A stretch of DNA of 53,271 nucleotides from DATJBF01 sp035515475 (GCA_035515475.1 DATJBF010000080.1:1-53271); one strand, 5' to 3'; counted from the stretch's first letter, positions 1-8,722 are shown. Numbers and translations are program-made. The notes: a model not told the origin generated them from the letters alone.

Positions 1-120
1 GGTCAACCTTGATTGGGAGGGCGAGCCTCCCGGCGAGCCGACCGTTTTCTCCGTCAACGCCGCGGCTCAGCAGGAGCCCTGGTCGCCTGCGGCGCCGCCA
101 GAGGCGGGTAAACTTCGCCC
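1..120. repeat. Intergenic palindromic repeats at the window edge
   Basis: The segment holds GGGAGG-cgag-CCTCCC, a short GC hairpin, and then an inverted copy of the long form of repeat family A (gccagaggcgggtaaac, the reverse complement of the gtttacccgcctctggc seen at 5706 and 20849). No coding potential was recognised before the TPR gene. Confidence 0.6.
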
Positions 121-240
121 TCCCCGCACGCTTCTGATGAATGTTGACGGACTAGCTTCGTTGATCTCGCTGCGTGAAGTTAACGGTGTCGACCGTTGAC
201 AGAGCCAAGGGGAAGTGTGACAAGGATATCCGTGACCCGG

Positions 241-2610
241 ATGGCGAACACGCGGAAATCAACGGTCGCGGGCGCGGCACTCATCATTTTGCTGACGGTG
301 GTGGCGTACCTCCCGTCTCTGCGTTGCGGATTCATTTGGGACGATGACGATCTCGTCGTTCAGAATCCCCTGATACGAGTGTCCGACGGTTTGTATCGCT
401 TCTGGTTCACGACCCAGCCGCCGGACTACTGGCCGTTGACTTCCACAACGTGGTGGCTGGAGTGGCGTCTGTGGGGGGCGGACCCGCTGGGATACCACTT
501 GGTCAACGTACTCTTGCACGCGATGGCGGCCGTGTTGTGCTGGCGGATTTTGGCGAGGTTGAAGATCCCGGGGGCGTGGCTGGCAGCAACGGTGTTCGCG
601 GTACACCCGGTGAACGTGGAATCGGTGACGTGGATTGCCGAACGCAAGAATACGCTGTGCATGTTCTTCTTCGCGTTGACGTGTCTGTGGTACCTGAAGT
701 TTGACGAGGGGAGTCCGACGCGTTGGTACTGGGCGGCGCTAGGAGCCTTTGTGCTGGCGTTGTTGAGCAAGACGGCAGTGGCTACACTGCCCGTGGTGTT
801 GTTGGGCGTCGCGTGGTGGCGGCGAGGCCGAATCGAACGCCGCGATGTGCTCCGCAGCCTGCCGTTCTTTGCCGTGGCGGGGCTGTTGGGTAGCGTAACG
901 GTGTGGTTCAACGCACATCGTCAGGCCTTCAGCGGGGAGATCGTGAGGCACGACAGTTTCTGGTCACGGCTGGCGGGGGCGGGTTGGGCGGTGTGGTTTT
1001 ACCTGTCCAAGGCCCTGGTTCCCTTGAATCTGTGTTTTGTCTATCCGCGATGGCAGATCGACCCGCGGAACTTGGTGTCCTACGTACCGGGGCTGCTTGT
1101 GGTTGTGGGGTTGCTCGCCTGTTGGCGCTACCGACGTCGGTGGGGCAGGCCCTGCTTGTTTGCTCTCGGTTACTACGTAGCGATGCTGGTGCCCGCCCTG
1201 GGATTCGTCAACATCTACTTCATGCGCTATTCTCTGGTAGCCGATCACTGGCAGTACTATTCGATCCTCGGGCTGATCGCCCTCGTGGTTGGCGCCGGAA
1301 CCACGTTGGCCCGACGCTACGGCGCATCCGGTCGGAATGTTGGAGCGCTCGCCGGTGCCGCCGGGCTGCTGTTGCTGGTCGTGGTGACTCGGCAGCAACA
1401 GTACAAATACGCGAGTTTGGAAACGCTCTGGCGCGATACCCTGACGAAAAATCCCCAGTGTTGGCTGGCGCACAACAATCTGGGGAATGTCTACTGGCGG
1501 GAGGGAAAGATCAACGATGCCCTCGGGCATTACGAACAGGCGTTGCGGCTCAATCCCGATTACGCTGAGGCGCACAACAATCTGGGAAATGTCTTCTGGC
1601 GGGAGGGAAAGATCAGCGATGCTATCGAACATTATGAACAGGCGTTGCGGCTCAATCCCGACTCTCCTGAGGCGCACTACAATCTGGGATCCGTCCTGGC
1701 ACAAACGGGTAAGACCACGGAAGCCATCGCCCACTTCGAGCAAGCCCTGCGGCTGAAGCCCGATTACGCTGAGGCGCATGAGAATCTGGGAGTTGTCCTG
1801 GCTCATTTGGGCCGGGTCCCGGAGGCGATGGCACAGTGGGAACGGGCCCTGCGGCTCAAGCCGGATTTCGCCGAGGCCCACTACAATCTGGGGAAGTCCT
1901 TCGCGCAAACGGGTAAGACCGGGGAAGCCATCGCCCACTTCGAACAGGCCGTGCGGCTGAAGCCCGATTACGCTGAGGCACATCAGGATCTGGGAGTCGC
2001 CTTGGCTCATTTGGGCCGGGTCCTGGAGGCGATGGCGCAGTGGGAACAGGCCCTGCGACTCAGGCCGGATTTTCCCGAGGCGCACTGCAATCTGGGGAAC
2101 GCCTTGCAGCGAGCGGGCAAGATTGAGGAGGCCATCGCCCACTACGAGCAGGCCGTGCGGCTCAATCCCGATTACCCGGAGGCGCACTGCAGCTTGGGGA
2201 ATGCCCTGGAGCAAACGGGCCGGCTGCCGGAAGCGATGGGCCATTGGGAACAGGCACTGCGAGAGAAACCGGACTATCCGGAGGCCCAAAACAATCTGGC
2301 CTGGTTGATGGCCACGCGTGCGCCGGCAGAAGGTGGCGACCCGGTTCGGGCGGTGACTCTGGCGGAGCGGGCTTGCGAACTCACAAACAATCGAGTGGCG
2401 GCATATCTCGACACCCTGGCCATCGCCTACGCCGCCGCCGGCCGATTCAACGACGCCATTGCCGCCGCCCAGAAGGCTATCGGATTGGCCAAAGCTGCCG
2501 GCCAGTCGCAACTGGTCGAGGATATCGAGCTCCACTTGGAACTCTACCGGGCGGGACGGGCTTACCGTGCGCCTGGCGTGGCTGCTGCGCGGCCATCCTG
2601 GGCCCGGTAG
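241..2610 (+). CDS. TMTC-like membrane protein with C-terminal TPR array
   Basis: The N-terminal half (about 400 residues) has many hydrophobic segments. After the first one comes an acidic loop, FIWDDDDLVVQNP, resembling the DD motif of GT-C type lipid-linked-sugar glycosyltransferases such as PMT and TMTC proteins. The C-terminal part has eight clear 34-residue TPR units (consensus PDYAEAHNNLG...EAIAHYEQALRL) followed by two degenerate ones. A role in protein O-glycosylation or a surface glycan pathway is inferred from architecture only. The ATG chosen directly precedes the first hydrophobic segment; in-frame TTG and GTG codons at 196, 217 and 232 are alternatives. TPR units 3-4 and 5-6 look like a recent 204-bp duplication. 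The last dozen residues and the TAG stop come from a family A repeat, so the original C-terminus may have been different. Confidence 0.8.
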   Translation: MANTRKSTVAGAALIILLTVVAYLPSLRCGFIWDDDDLVVQNPLIRVSDGLYRFWFTTQPPDYWPLTSTTWWLEWRLWGADPLGYHLVNVLLHAMAAVLCWRILARLKIPGAWLAATVFAVHPVNVESVTWIAERKNTLCMFFFALTCLWYLKFDEGSPTRWYWAALGAFVLALLSKTAVATLPVVLLGVAWWRRGRIERRDVLRSLPFFAVAGLLGSVTVWFNAHRQAFSGEIVRHDSFWSRLAGAGWAVWFYLSKALVPLNLCFVYPRWQIDPRNLVSYVPGLLVVVGLLACWRYRRRWGRPCLFALGYYVAMLVPALGFVNIYFMRYSLVADHWQYYSILGLIALVVGAGTTLARRYGASGRNVGALAGAAGLLLLVVVTRQQQYKYASLETLWRDTLTKNPQCWLAHNNLGNVYWREGKINDALGHYEQALRLNPDYAEAHNNLGNVFWREGKISDAIEHYEQALRLNPDSPEAHYNLGSVLAQTGKTTEAIAHFEQALRLKPDYAEAHENLGVVLAHLGRVPEAMAQWERALRLKPDFAEAHYNLGKSFAQTGKTGEAIAHFEQAVRLKPDYAEAHQDLGVALAHLGRVLEAMAQWEQALRLRPDFPEAHCNLGNALQRAGKIEEAIAHYEQAVRLNPDYPEAHCSLGNALEQTGRLPEAMGHWEQALREKPDYPEAQNNLAWLMATRAPAEGGDPVRAVTLAERACELTNNRVAAYLDTLAIAYAAAGRFNDAIAAAQKAIGLAKAAGQSQLVEDIELHLELYRAGRAYRAPGVAAARPSWAR

Positions 2611-2652
2611 GGCCGCGCGGCCTGGACGCGACGCAGCGTGTCCCGAAGGATG
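2556..2652 (+). repeat. Family A element fused to the 3' end of the TPR gene
   Basis: Text such as gcctggcgtggctgctgcgcggcc followed by GGTAGGGCCGCGCGG and cctggacgcgacg matches the long family A element seen elsewhere between genes. It contributes the gene's last codons and its TAG stop, and it fills most of the gap to the convergent gene. Confidence 0.6.
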
Positions 2653-2703
2653 TTGGCTGGCGGGCAGAATACCGAAAGCGGACAGCTTGGAAGCCGGTTC
2701 AAC

Positions 2704-4416
2704 TCAAGGAGCCGCTCGCAGGCGGGCCAATCGGCTCCGTGCCTCGGCGTAGTCGGGCTTGAGCTGCAGCGCTCGCTCGAATTGTTCGATCGCGTCGGCG
2801 CGCCGGCCGGTTTGTTCGAAGGCAACTCCCAGATTGAAATGCGCCGCCGCCAGATCGGGCTTGATCCGCACCGCCTGCTCGAAATGCGCGGTCGCTTCCT
2901 TGACCCGACCCAGTTCGAACAGCGCGATTGCGAAATTGTCGTGCGCCTCCGCGTCGTCGGGCTTGATTGCCAGGGCCCGTTCGAAATGCCGGATCGCGTC
3001 ATCCACTTTGTCCATTTCGAACAAGGCAACGGCCAGGTTGTTGTGTGCCTGGCCGTAATCGGGCTTGATCCGCACTGCTTGTTCGTACTGGTTGATTCCT
3101 TCCGCGGTCTGGCCCGCTTGCACCAGAATCAGCCCGAGGGCGTTGTGGGCCCGGGGATTGGTCGGACGCTTGGACACGGTGTCCTGCCAGATGGTGAACC
3201 CGGAGAGATAGTCGCGATTGCGGCGGATCGTGAGCAGTGTCAGCGGCAACGCCAGGGCCAGGCAGGCCGCACCGCCGAGGATTCCCCGTGTTTGCGGCTG
3301 CCCACTCAGCAAATTTCCACCGAGCTCGAACCCGCCGACAACCACCGCGGCGACGACCGCCGCCAGCGGAAGGTACATACGGTGTTCGACAACCAGGTCC
3401 GCCAGCGGCACGAAACTCGAGGTCGGCGCCAAGATGATGAAGAACCATGCCCCGAGAAATCCGATGGCCGGTTTCTGGCGCCAGGCCCATGCTGTTCCCG
3501 CCAACAACGCGGCCACGGCGATCGACGTCGGCAACGCTTCACCCAGCGTCCGGGCCGCCGGCCAGCCGTACTCCCAACCGTAATCGAAGCACAACGGCGC
3601 CGGCCACAGGGCCAGACGCAGGTAATGCAGAATCGCTCCCGGCTGGGTGAACAGATAGGACGGCCATGAGATCTTTTCGTACCCAAATCCCGCGCTCGGT
3701 TTCCATTCCGACGCCCCATTCGCCAGCAACAGCGGCAGCAACAACCACGTGGCCGCGAGGCAGGCATACAACGGCCACCGTTGACGCAGCGTTTCGCGCC
3801 ACGATTTGGCCAGGAACGCCCGGTCATACAACAGCAGAACCACGGGGGCCGTGACCATGACGGGTTTGCAGGCCATCCCCAGCGCGCAACTGGCGACCGC
3901 GCCCACCCGCCACCAACCGTTTCGCGACGGGCCGACGCTGCGGATGACGGAGTAAAGACTCAACAGGTAGAACAATCCCATCAACGATTCGCCGCGTTGG
4001 ATCGTATACGTCACGCTCTCGGTTTGCAGCGGATGCACCAGCCAGGCCAACGAGATCACCATCGCCAGCCACGGCGCCGCTTCACCGAACCGCGATTGCA
4101 AGGATTCCGAGACGAGTGTGCGCCGCGCCACGCCATACAGCGTCAGCGCGGCGAGGATGTGGACCGCGACGTTGAACAGGTGATATCCCCACGGGTTGAG
4201 ACCGCCGACCGCGTAGTTCAGCGCCAGTGAAAGCAGCACCACGGGCCGCGAGGTGTGACTGACGATCGGCCCCGGCGGCCAGAGCCGGTGAAACCGGGGA
4301 TTGTCGACGATGTACGGCAGATCGTCGTAAATAAACCCGTTGTGAAAGCTGTTGGAATAGGCCAACAGCCCAACGCCGATCAGCACCCAGGGGATGAGCT
4401 TCCGCGCGTTCAACAA
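2704..4416 (-). CDS. TMTC-like membrane protein with TPR repeats (shorter paralog)
   Basis: This 570-residue protein has the same architecture as its convergent neighbour: a first hydrophobic helix, an acidic loop (NGFIYDDLPYIVDNPR), about ten further membrane segments up to residue 400, and four to five TPR units at the C-terminus (for example PDYGQAHNNLAVALFEMDKVDDA). The DD loop is typical of GT-C fold glycosyltransferases, so a sugar transfer role is plausible but not shown. An in-frame stop lies close upstream, and only TTG codons (4416 or 4413) precede the first helix, so initiation is probably at TTG. The two paralogs converge with under 100 bp between them and are not an operon. Confidence 0.8.
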   Translation of the reverse strand: MLNARKLIPWVLIGVGLLAYSNSFHNGFIYDDLPYIVDNPRFHRLWPPGPIVSHTSRPVVLLSLALNYAVGGLNPWGYHLFNVAVHILAALTLYGVARRTLVSESLQSRFGEAAPWLAMVISLAWLVHPLQTESVTYTIQRGESLMGLFYLLSLYSVIRSVGPSRNGWWRVGAVASCALGMACKPVMVTAPVVLLLYDRAFLAKSWRETLRQRWPLYACLAATWLLLPLLLANGASEWKPSAGFGYEKISWPSYLFTQPGAILHYLRLALWPAPLCFDYGWEYGWPAARTLGEALPTSIAVAALLAGTAWAWRQKPAIGFLGAWFFIILAPTSSFVPLADLVVEHRMYLPLAAVVAAVVVGGFELGGNLLSGQPQTRGILGGAACLALALPLTLLTIRRNRDYLSGFTIWQDTVSKRPTNPRAHNALGLILVQAGQTAEGINQYEQAVRIKPDYGQAHNNLAVALFEMDKVDDAIRHFERALAIKPDDAEAHDNFAIALFELGRVKEATAHFEQAVRIKPDLAAAHFNLGVAFEQTGRRADAIEQFERALQLKPDYAEARSRLARLRAAP

Positions 4417-4472
4417 CCCGAAACGTTATCTGAACTTGCCGCCCGTGGCCATCTGATAGTTGGAGTGGCTGT

Positions 4473-4547
4473 GGTAGGGCCGCGCTCCGGCGCCGCCTGG
4501 ACACGCCGGAGCGCGTCCCTACCAACGACACGGAGCGCGTCCCTACC
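4473..4547. repeat. Family A palindromic element plus half copy
   Basis: A GGTAGGG/CCCTACC outer stem encloses two GC-rich hairpins, followed by a second 3' half (cggagcgcgtccctacc). It lies in the 413-bp gap between the TPR gene and the PEP-CTERM gene. Apart from a plausible ribosome site (gaggtga) before the next gene, nothing else was recognised in that gap. Confidence 0.75.
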
Positions 4548-4829
4548 ATTCCTTCGGGAGATTTTGCCGGAGGCGGGCCGGCCATTGTCCTAGCCAAGAA
4601 TCGGTCACAACACCGATTGCGCCCGGGCCGGCCGTTTCGTATGGTGCGCGTCAGAAGCGTAGTCGACCTTCGGTGACCAGGGCCGAGGTCAGTCAGTCGA
4701 GGCGTTGGGGTGGTCTGTAGCGAATCCTCAGGGTTTTGGGCCGTGCGCGCTCAGCTCTGATAGACCACACAACCCAGTCAACATAACCTGCCCCAGCCGG
4801 CGCTCTAACAAACCAACTTGAGGTGAAAC

Positions 4830-5618
4830 GTGAAGTCTTTGATCCAATACGCGTGTGTCTTGATGGCGGCTGCCAGTGTTACAGTCGTACGATCCTCCGG
4901 GCAGATTTCTCTGACCGGCGGAACCTTTACCTACTCGGAAAACTTCGACAGCATGGGGTCGGGCGCAGAAGCCAGTCCTCCCAGCGGATGGTTTGCCGGA
5001 GCCACCAAGCGCGGTGGCAATTCAGACGCGACCAACGGGACGCTTTTCGCCGTTCCATCGCTGAGCACGGACTCAGGCGGGAGCACCACCGGGACGAATT
5101 ACAACTATGGCACGGTGGGTGACGGCGATCGCGCGATCGGCTCGCTCACCTCGGCCAACGCCGTGGGGAGCAATCGGGTGACCGAGGTCCGGTTCATCAA
5201 CAACACCGGCTTCAGCATCACCAACCTGTCGATCCATTACGACGGCGAACAATGGCGTGACGGCGGGACCAACGCCGCCAATCAGTTGTCCCTGCACTTC
5301 AGCCTGGATGGGTCGACGTTTGCGTCCATGGGCGCCGCGTTTACATTCACTGCGCCCGTAAATGGTTCCGTGGGGGCGAAGGACGGCAATCTGGCCGCCA
5401 ATCGCGTCGCGAATATCGGCGGCGACTTTGCTACGAGCATCGACAACGGCGCCCTGTTTTATCTGCGCTGGGTCGATATTGATGATGCGGGGTCTGACGA
5501 CGGTCTGGCAATCGATAATTTCGACATGACGTATAGCGTGATCCCGGAGCCTTCGACCTTTACGTTGCTGGCCAGTGGGTTCTTGTTGTTCCTTGGCGCG
5601 CGGCGACGGCGCCGGTAG
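4830..5618 (+). CDS. PEP-CTERM sorting-domain surface protein
   Basis: A secreted protein of 262 residues. It begins with MKSLIQYACVLMAAASVTVV, a signal peptide, followed by a Ser/Thr/Gly/Asn-rich beta-type body. It ends with a typical PEP-CTERM tripartite tail: VIPEPSTFTLL, a hydrophobic stretch (LLASGFLLFLGA), then RRRRR. Such tails are recognised by an exosortase (EpsH/XrtA type) that processes the protein at the inner membrane for export to the surface or matrix. No exosortase gene lies in this window. Translation starts at GTG with gaggtga a few bases upstream. The body function is unknown; the GTFTYSENFD opening is common in PEP-CTERM proteins. Confidence 0.88.
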   Translation: MKSLIQYACVLMAAASVTVVRSSGQISLTGGTFTYSENFDSMGSGAEASPPSGWFAGATKRGGNSDATNGTLFAVPSLSTDSGGSTTGTNYNYGTVGDGDRAIGSLTSANAVGSNRVTEVRFINNTGFSITNLSIHYDGEQWRDGGTNAANQLSLHFSLDGSTFASMGAAFTFTAPVNGSVGAKDGNLAANRVANIGGDFATSIDNGALFYLRWVDIDDAGSDDGLAIDNFDMTYSVIPEPSTFTLLASGFLLFLGARRRRR

Positions 5619-5694
5619 CCGGATTCTTCTTGAAGACGCGAGGCGTTCTCTCGTTGTGCGGGGTCACGAAAGCCCCGCCCAACGACCGCCGCCC

Positions 5695-5819
5695 GGTAGG
5701 GCTGCGTTTACCCGCCTCTGGCGTGGCTCCAGCGCTGCCTGGACGCGACCCTTCGACTGGGCTCAGGGCAGGCTCCGCGCGTCCCCAACGACCACGGACG
5801 CGACGGACCGCGTCCCTAC
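5695..5819. repeat. Long family A element with a nested family D repeat
   Basis: GGTAGGGCTGCGTTTACCC and cgcctctggcgtggctcc form the first arm. Within the second arm (ggacgcg...cgcgtcc) sits cccttcgactgggctcagg, a family D repeat. It ends in cgtccctac and fills the space between the PEP-CTERM gene and the oppositely oriented hydrolase gene. Confidence 0.75.
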
Positions 5820-5822
5820 GGG

Positions 5823-6629
5823 TTACGGCCCTTCCGCCTGGACCGGATTCGTGAGTTGGCCGATGCCGTCGATCTCGATGGTGACGGTGTCGCCCGGTTT
5901 GAGCCACACGGGCGGCGTGCGGGCCAGGCCGACGCCGCTGGGTGTGCCGGTGAGAATCACGGTGCCCGGCAGCAGCGTGGTGCTGCCGCTGAGAAACTCG
6001 ATGAGCCGGGGCACGTCGAAAATCATGTCGTTCGTGTTCGCCTCCTGCATGACCGTGCCGTTGAGGAGGGTGCGGATGGCGAGGGCGTTGGGATTCGGGA
6101 TCTCGTCGCGCGTGACCAGGCACGGTCCGAGCGGCGCGAACGTATCGAATCCCTTGCCACGGCACCACTGGCTGCCGCCCCAATACCGCTGCCAATCGCG
6201 CGCGCTCACGTCGTTGGCGCAGGTGTAGCCGAGCACGCACCCGAGGGCCTGCGCGCGTGGGATGTTCTTGCAGCGCCGGCTGATGACCACCGCCAGTTCG
6301 CACTCGTAATCGACCTGCTCGCTCTTCAAGTGCGTCGGCAACAGGATCGGGTCGCCCGGATGGAGCAGGGCGGCGGGCGATTTCATGAACAACACGGGGA
6401 ACTCGGGAATCTTCGCCTTGGTTTCAGCGGCGTGCTGACGATAGTTCAGGCCGATGCACAGGAACGCGGCGGGCACGACCGGCGCGAGCAGTTTCTTCAC
6501 CTCGGCGCGCTGGTCCGTCACGCGATGCGTGCCAAAGATGTCGCCCTGAATTTTCAACGCGGACCCGTCGGGCTGCTGCGCCGCGTAACCGATGGTTCCT
6601 GGCGAATCCTGGTAGCGGATGATTCTCAT
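5823..6629 (-). CDS. Fumarylacetoacetate hydrolase family protein
   Basis: 268 residues, the usual length for the single-domain FAH superfamily (2-hydroxyhepta-2,4-diene-1,7-dioate isomerase, acylpyruvase or ureidoglycolate-lyase-like). Family hallmarks visible are the GLNYRQHAAE segment near residue 80, VDYECELAVVI with the metal-binding acidic residues near 130, the NDVSARDWQ motif, and the C-terminal TGTPSGVG loop followed by LKPGDTVTIEIDGIGQLTNPV. Members hydrolyse or decarboxylate diketo acids with a divalent metal in the cytosol. The exact substrate cannot be read from sequence; aromatic degradation is one possibility given the aryl-acid genes elsewhere in the window. It runs in the same direction as the MBL gene upstream of it. 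Confidence 0.9.
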   Translation of the reverse strand: MRIIRYQDSPGTIGYAAQQPDGSALKIQGDIFGTHRVTDQRAEVKKLLAPVVPAAFLCIGLNYRQHAAETKAKIPEFPVLFMKSPAALLHPGDPILLPTHLKSEQVDYECELAVVISRRCKNIPRAQALGCVLGYTCANDVSARDWQRYWGGSQWCRGKGFDTFAPLGPCLVTRDEIPNPNALAIRTLLNGTVMQEANTNDMIFDVPRLIEFLSGSTTLLPGTVILTGTPSGVGLARTPPVWLKPGDTVTIEIDGIGQLTNPVQAEGP

Positions 6630-6707
6630 GATTTCCCCCTCACCCGTCCTTCGGACACCCTCTCCCCGCTGGCGGGGAGAGGGATGGGGTGAGGAGCGAA
6701 TGACCCC

Positions 6708-7721
6708 TTATCCCCCCTGGAACTCCGGGAAAAACGGGTTGTGTTGTTTTTCTTCGCCGACGGTTGTCAGCGGACCGTGACCGGGACAGATGATCGTATC
6801 GTCTGGCAACGTGAAAATGCTCGCCCGATTGGTCCGCAACGCCTCGGCGTAGTTGACCATTCCGCCGCCCATCGACCCGGCGAACAGGGCGTCGCCGACG
6901 ATGGCCAGCGGCTTGGAGAGACCCGTCACCACAAACGTCGTGCCGCCGCGGGCATGGCCGCTGGTCCGCCGCGCCTCGATTCTGAGTGGGACAGGCGTCT
7001 CGCCTGTCCTGGCCGGTAGGACATGCATCTTGCTTGTCTCGCCGGCCCCGCTCGGATCCCCTTTCGCTGCCGGCGGACAAGCTGGAAGCTTATCCCACGG
7101 TAACTCAAACACATGACCGTCCTTGAACGGCGTGGCCCCCGGGAGCGTCTCGCGCTCGCTCACGTACGCGGCCGCGCGCGTGGCTTCCATGAGCCGATCC
7201 AGTTCGTACACGTGATCGCTGTGGGTGTGCGTCAGCAAAATCAATTCGAGATTCAGTTTGTGGTCGCGGACCACCTGCAGCATCGGATCGCAGTCCGTGC
7301 CGGTGTCGCATGCCGCGGCGCGCCGCGTCGACGGGTCCCACACGAGATAGGCGTTAACGGTCATGTCGCTGAACGGCGTGTTGAAACAGGCGAGTCCGTC
7401 GATCGGGCCGGGGTCGGCGGGCCGCCACGTCTGTTTCGCGCTGACAACCAGCGCGTCGGGACCGAGATTCAATGGAGCCGCCAGTTTGCGGATAATTGTT
7501 TCTTCAGTGGTAGGGACGCGCTCCGGCGCGTCCACGTGGCCGCGCGGGAGCGCGGCCCTACCTTGGTCAGATTGAGGGCCGAGCGGGTTTAACCGGATCT
7601 CGCAGAGTTGCGCTGTGGTGATGCCGGCTCGGCGGGCGAGTTCGGCGTCGGACAATCCCAGTCCGCGCTGTGCCTTGCCGAGTATATCGGTAAAATTGTC
7701 TTCGAGCGGAATGCCAGCCAT
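6708..7721 (-). CDS. HTH plus MBL-fold metallo-hydrolase carrying in-frame repeats
   Basis: Residues 8-45 look like a Cro/XRE-type helix-turn-helix (LSDAELARRAGITTAQLCEIR). From residue 85 the protein is a metallo-beta-lactamase fold hydrolase with the zinc motif THTHSDH at 164-170, further ligand regions near GHARGG and IVGDALF, and ICPGHGPLTT near 315. It resembles small glyoxalase II or persulfide-dioxygenase-like hydrolases, but the substrate is not assignable. Two segments are encoded by palindromic repeats rather than by family sequence: residues 54-71 (GRAALPRGHVDAPERVPT) come from a 54-bp family A element, and about residues 208-246 come from a family B tandem. Both lengths keep the frame. 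Whether the protein is functional is open. Confidence 0.85.
   Translation of the reverse strand: MAGIPLEDNFTDILGKAQRGLGLSDAELARRAGITTAQLCEIRLNPLGPQSDQGRAALPRGHVDAPERVPTTEETIIRKLAAPLNLGPDALVVSAKQTWRPADPGPIDGLACFNTPFSDMTVNAYLVWDPSTRRAAACDTGTDCDPMLQVVRDHKLNLELILLTHTHSDHVYELDRLMEATRAAAYVSERETLPGATPFKDGHVFELPWDKLPACPPAAKGDPSGAGETSKMHVLPARTGETPVPLRIEARRTSGHARGGTTFVVTGLSKPLAIVGDALFAGSMGGGMVNYAEALRTNRASIFTLPDDTIICPGHGPLTTVGEEKQHNPFFPEFQGG
6985..7101. repeat. Three family B hairpins in frame in the MBL gene
   Basis: Reading the plus strand, GTGGGACAGGCGTCTCGCC, then GTAGGACATGCATCTTGC, then (inverted) the complement of GGGATAAGCTTCCAGCTTG match the family B elements seen between genes. The stretch is close to 117 nt (39 codons) and stays open on the coding strand, giving peptides such as TGETPVP and WDKLPACPP. 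Confidence 0.8.
7509..7562. repeat. Complete family A element in frame in the MBL gene
   Basis: A 54-bp element: outer stem GGTAGG/CCTACC, hairpin GGACGCGC-TCCG-GCGCGTCC, linker ACGT, hairpin GGCCGCGC-GGGA-GCGCGGCC. 54 is divisible by three and the minus-strand frame has no stop, so it adds exactly 18 residues between the HTH and MBL domains. Confidence 0.85.
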
Positions 7722-7767
7722 GGCCGGAGTGTAGCAGCGGAAGCGGGAAGGGGGAAGAGCGAAGCGT

Positions 7768-7816
7768 GGTAGGGACGCTCCGGCGTGTCCAGGCTGCGCC
7801 GGAGCGCAGCCTTACC
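7768..7816. repeat. Family A element upstream of a prepilin gene
   Basis: GGTAGGGACGCTCCGGCGTG followed by tccaggctgcgccggagcg and CAGCCTTACC. The outer stem has one mismatch. It lies in the 242-bp divergent gap between the MBL gene and the prepilin-like gene. Confidence 0.7.
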
Positions 7817-7877
7817 ATTCCCCATCTCCCATCTCCTATTCCCGTCAACCATTTACCATTTTCCATCGCCCATTCCT
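7815..7877. repeat. Heptamer array, unit CCATCTC/CATTTAC-like
   Basis: Nine consecutive 7-bp units: CCATTCC, CCATCTC, CCATCTC, CTATTCC, CGTCAAC, CATTTAC, CATTTTC, CATCGCC, CATTCCT. The period is exact although the units diverge. Confidence 0.8.
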
Positions 7878-7963
7878 TCCCCCATCCCCTCAACAGCCGA
7901 CGGCTATCTGAACCCATTCAGCTTGCCTGGGGAAAACGGCGTGGCAAGGATGCGGTCGGCTCA

Positions 7964-8722
7964 ATGTTTTACTCGTTGTTCACGGCCCGGACGCGCCGCT
8001 TGGCGAGCCACGTTTCCGCTTCAGCCTTCACGCTCTTGGAGTGCCTGGTCGTCATTGCCATCATGGGCATCCTCGCGGGTCTGCTTCTGCCGTCCCTCAA
8101 CGCGGCCCGGTCCAAAGCGCGCAGCGTTAGTTGTATGAGCAACCTGCGCCAACTCGGCATTGCCGTCACCGTGTTTGCGGGCGATGCCGATGGCGTGCTG
8201 CCGCGGTCGGACAATGCCGATTCATTGGACCCGGTTCCCTGTTGGTTTTACGCCGTGGACTCGTATCTTCCGAACCAAGGGACTTCGGTCGGTCCAACCT
8301 CGGCGCAGAAGATGGCGCCGTACAAGCAGGACCCGATCTGGAACCAGTTCGACAGCGCCTCGCGGGCGAATTCGCGGACGATCAAAATGAACCGGAAACT
8401 CGTGGGCAGGAAGGGGACTTGGAATCCCGGCGGCGACGAGATCAAGGCCGCCAAACCATCCCACCGTCGGAAGGCGACGATTACCGACATGGTCAACACG
8501 GTGTTGTTGTTTGACGGACGGTGTGAGGAAAGCGGCTCGGCGGCGGACAAATCGCGGTATGACGGCTGGGAAACGTACGTCGCGCGGCGTCATTCGGGAG
8601 GCGCGAACGTTCTGTTCGTGGACGGTCATGCGGAGTGGCGGAAAGAGAAACAGCAGACCGGCGGTGCCGGCCTGGGGTGGGAGAACGACCAAACGCGTCT
8701 GAAGTGGTGGGCGGAGCAGTAG
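7964..8722 (+). CDS. Prepilin-type N-terminal methylation protein with H-x9-DG signature
   Basis: A 252-residue type II pseudopilin-like protein. After a 24-residue leader comes SAFTLLECLVVIAIMGILAG, a class III signal with the conserved Glu at +5 and one hydrophobic helix. The C-terminal region has RRHSGGANVLFVDGHAEW, the His-x9-Asp-Gly element typical of the very numerous pilin-like proteins of Planctomycetes and Verrucomicrobia (DUF1559-like). SCMSNLRQLG after the helix is also typical. The frame is open further upstream through a heptamer array and a family A element, but the ATG chosen gives a plausible leader. The TAG stop is the first TAG of a family B repeat. The role is probably surface or secretion structural; no partner is evident. 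Confidence 0.85.
   Translation: MFYSLFTARTRRLASHVSASAFTLLECLVVIAIMGILAGLLLPSLNAARSKARSVSCMSNLRQLGIAVTVFAGDADGVLPRSDNADSLDPVPCWFYAVDSYLPNQGTSVGPTSAQKMAPYKQDPIWNQFDSASRANSRTIKMNRKLVGRKGTWNPGGDEIKAAKPSHRRKATITDMVNTVLLFDGRCEESGSAADKSRYDGWETYVARRHSGGANVLFVDGHAEWRKEKQQTGGAGLGWENDQTRLKWWAEQ

Noticed and set aside
7766..7963. N-terminal extension of the first H-x9-DG prepilin
   Set aside because: The frame is open through a family A repeat and a heptamer array, but it would put 90 residues before the signal and has no ribosome site; the ATG at 7964 is more plausible. The possibility of repeat read-through is noted elsewhere for other genes.
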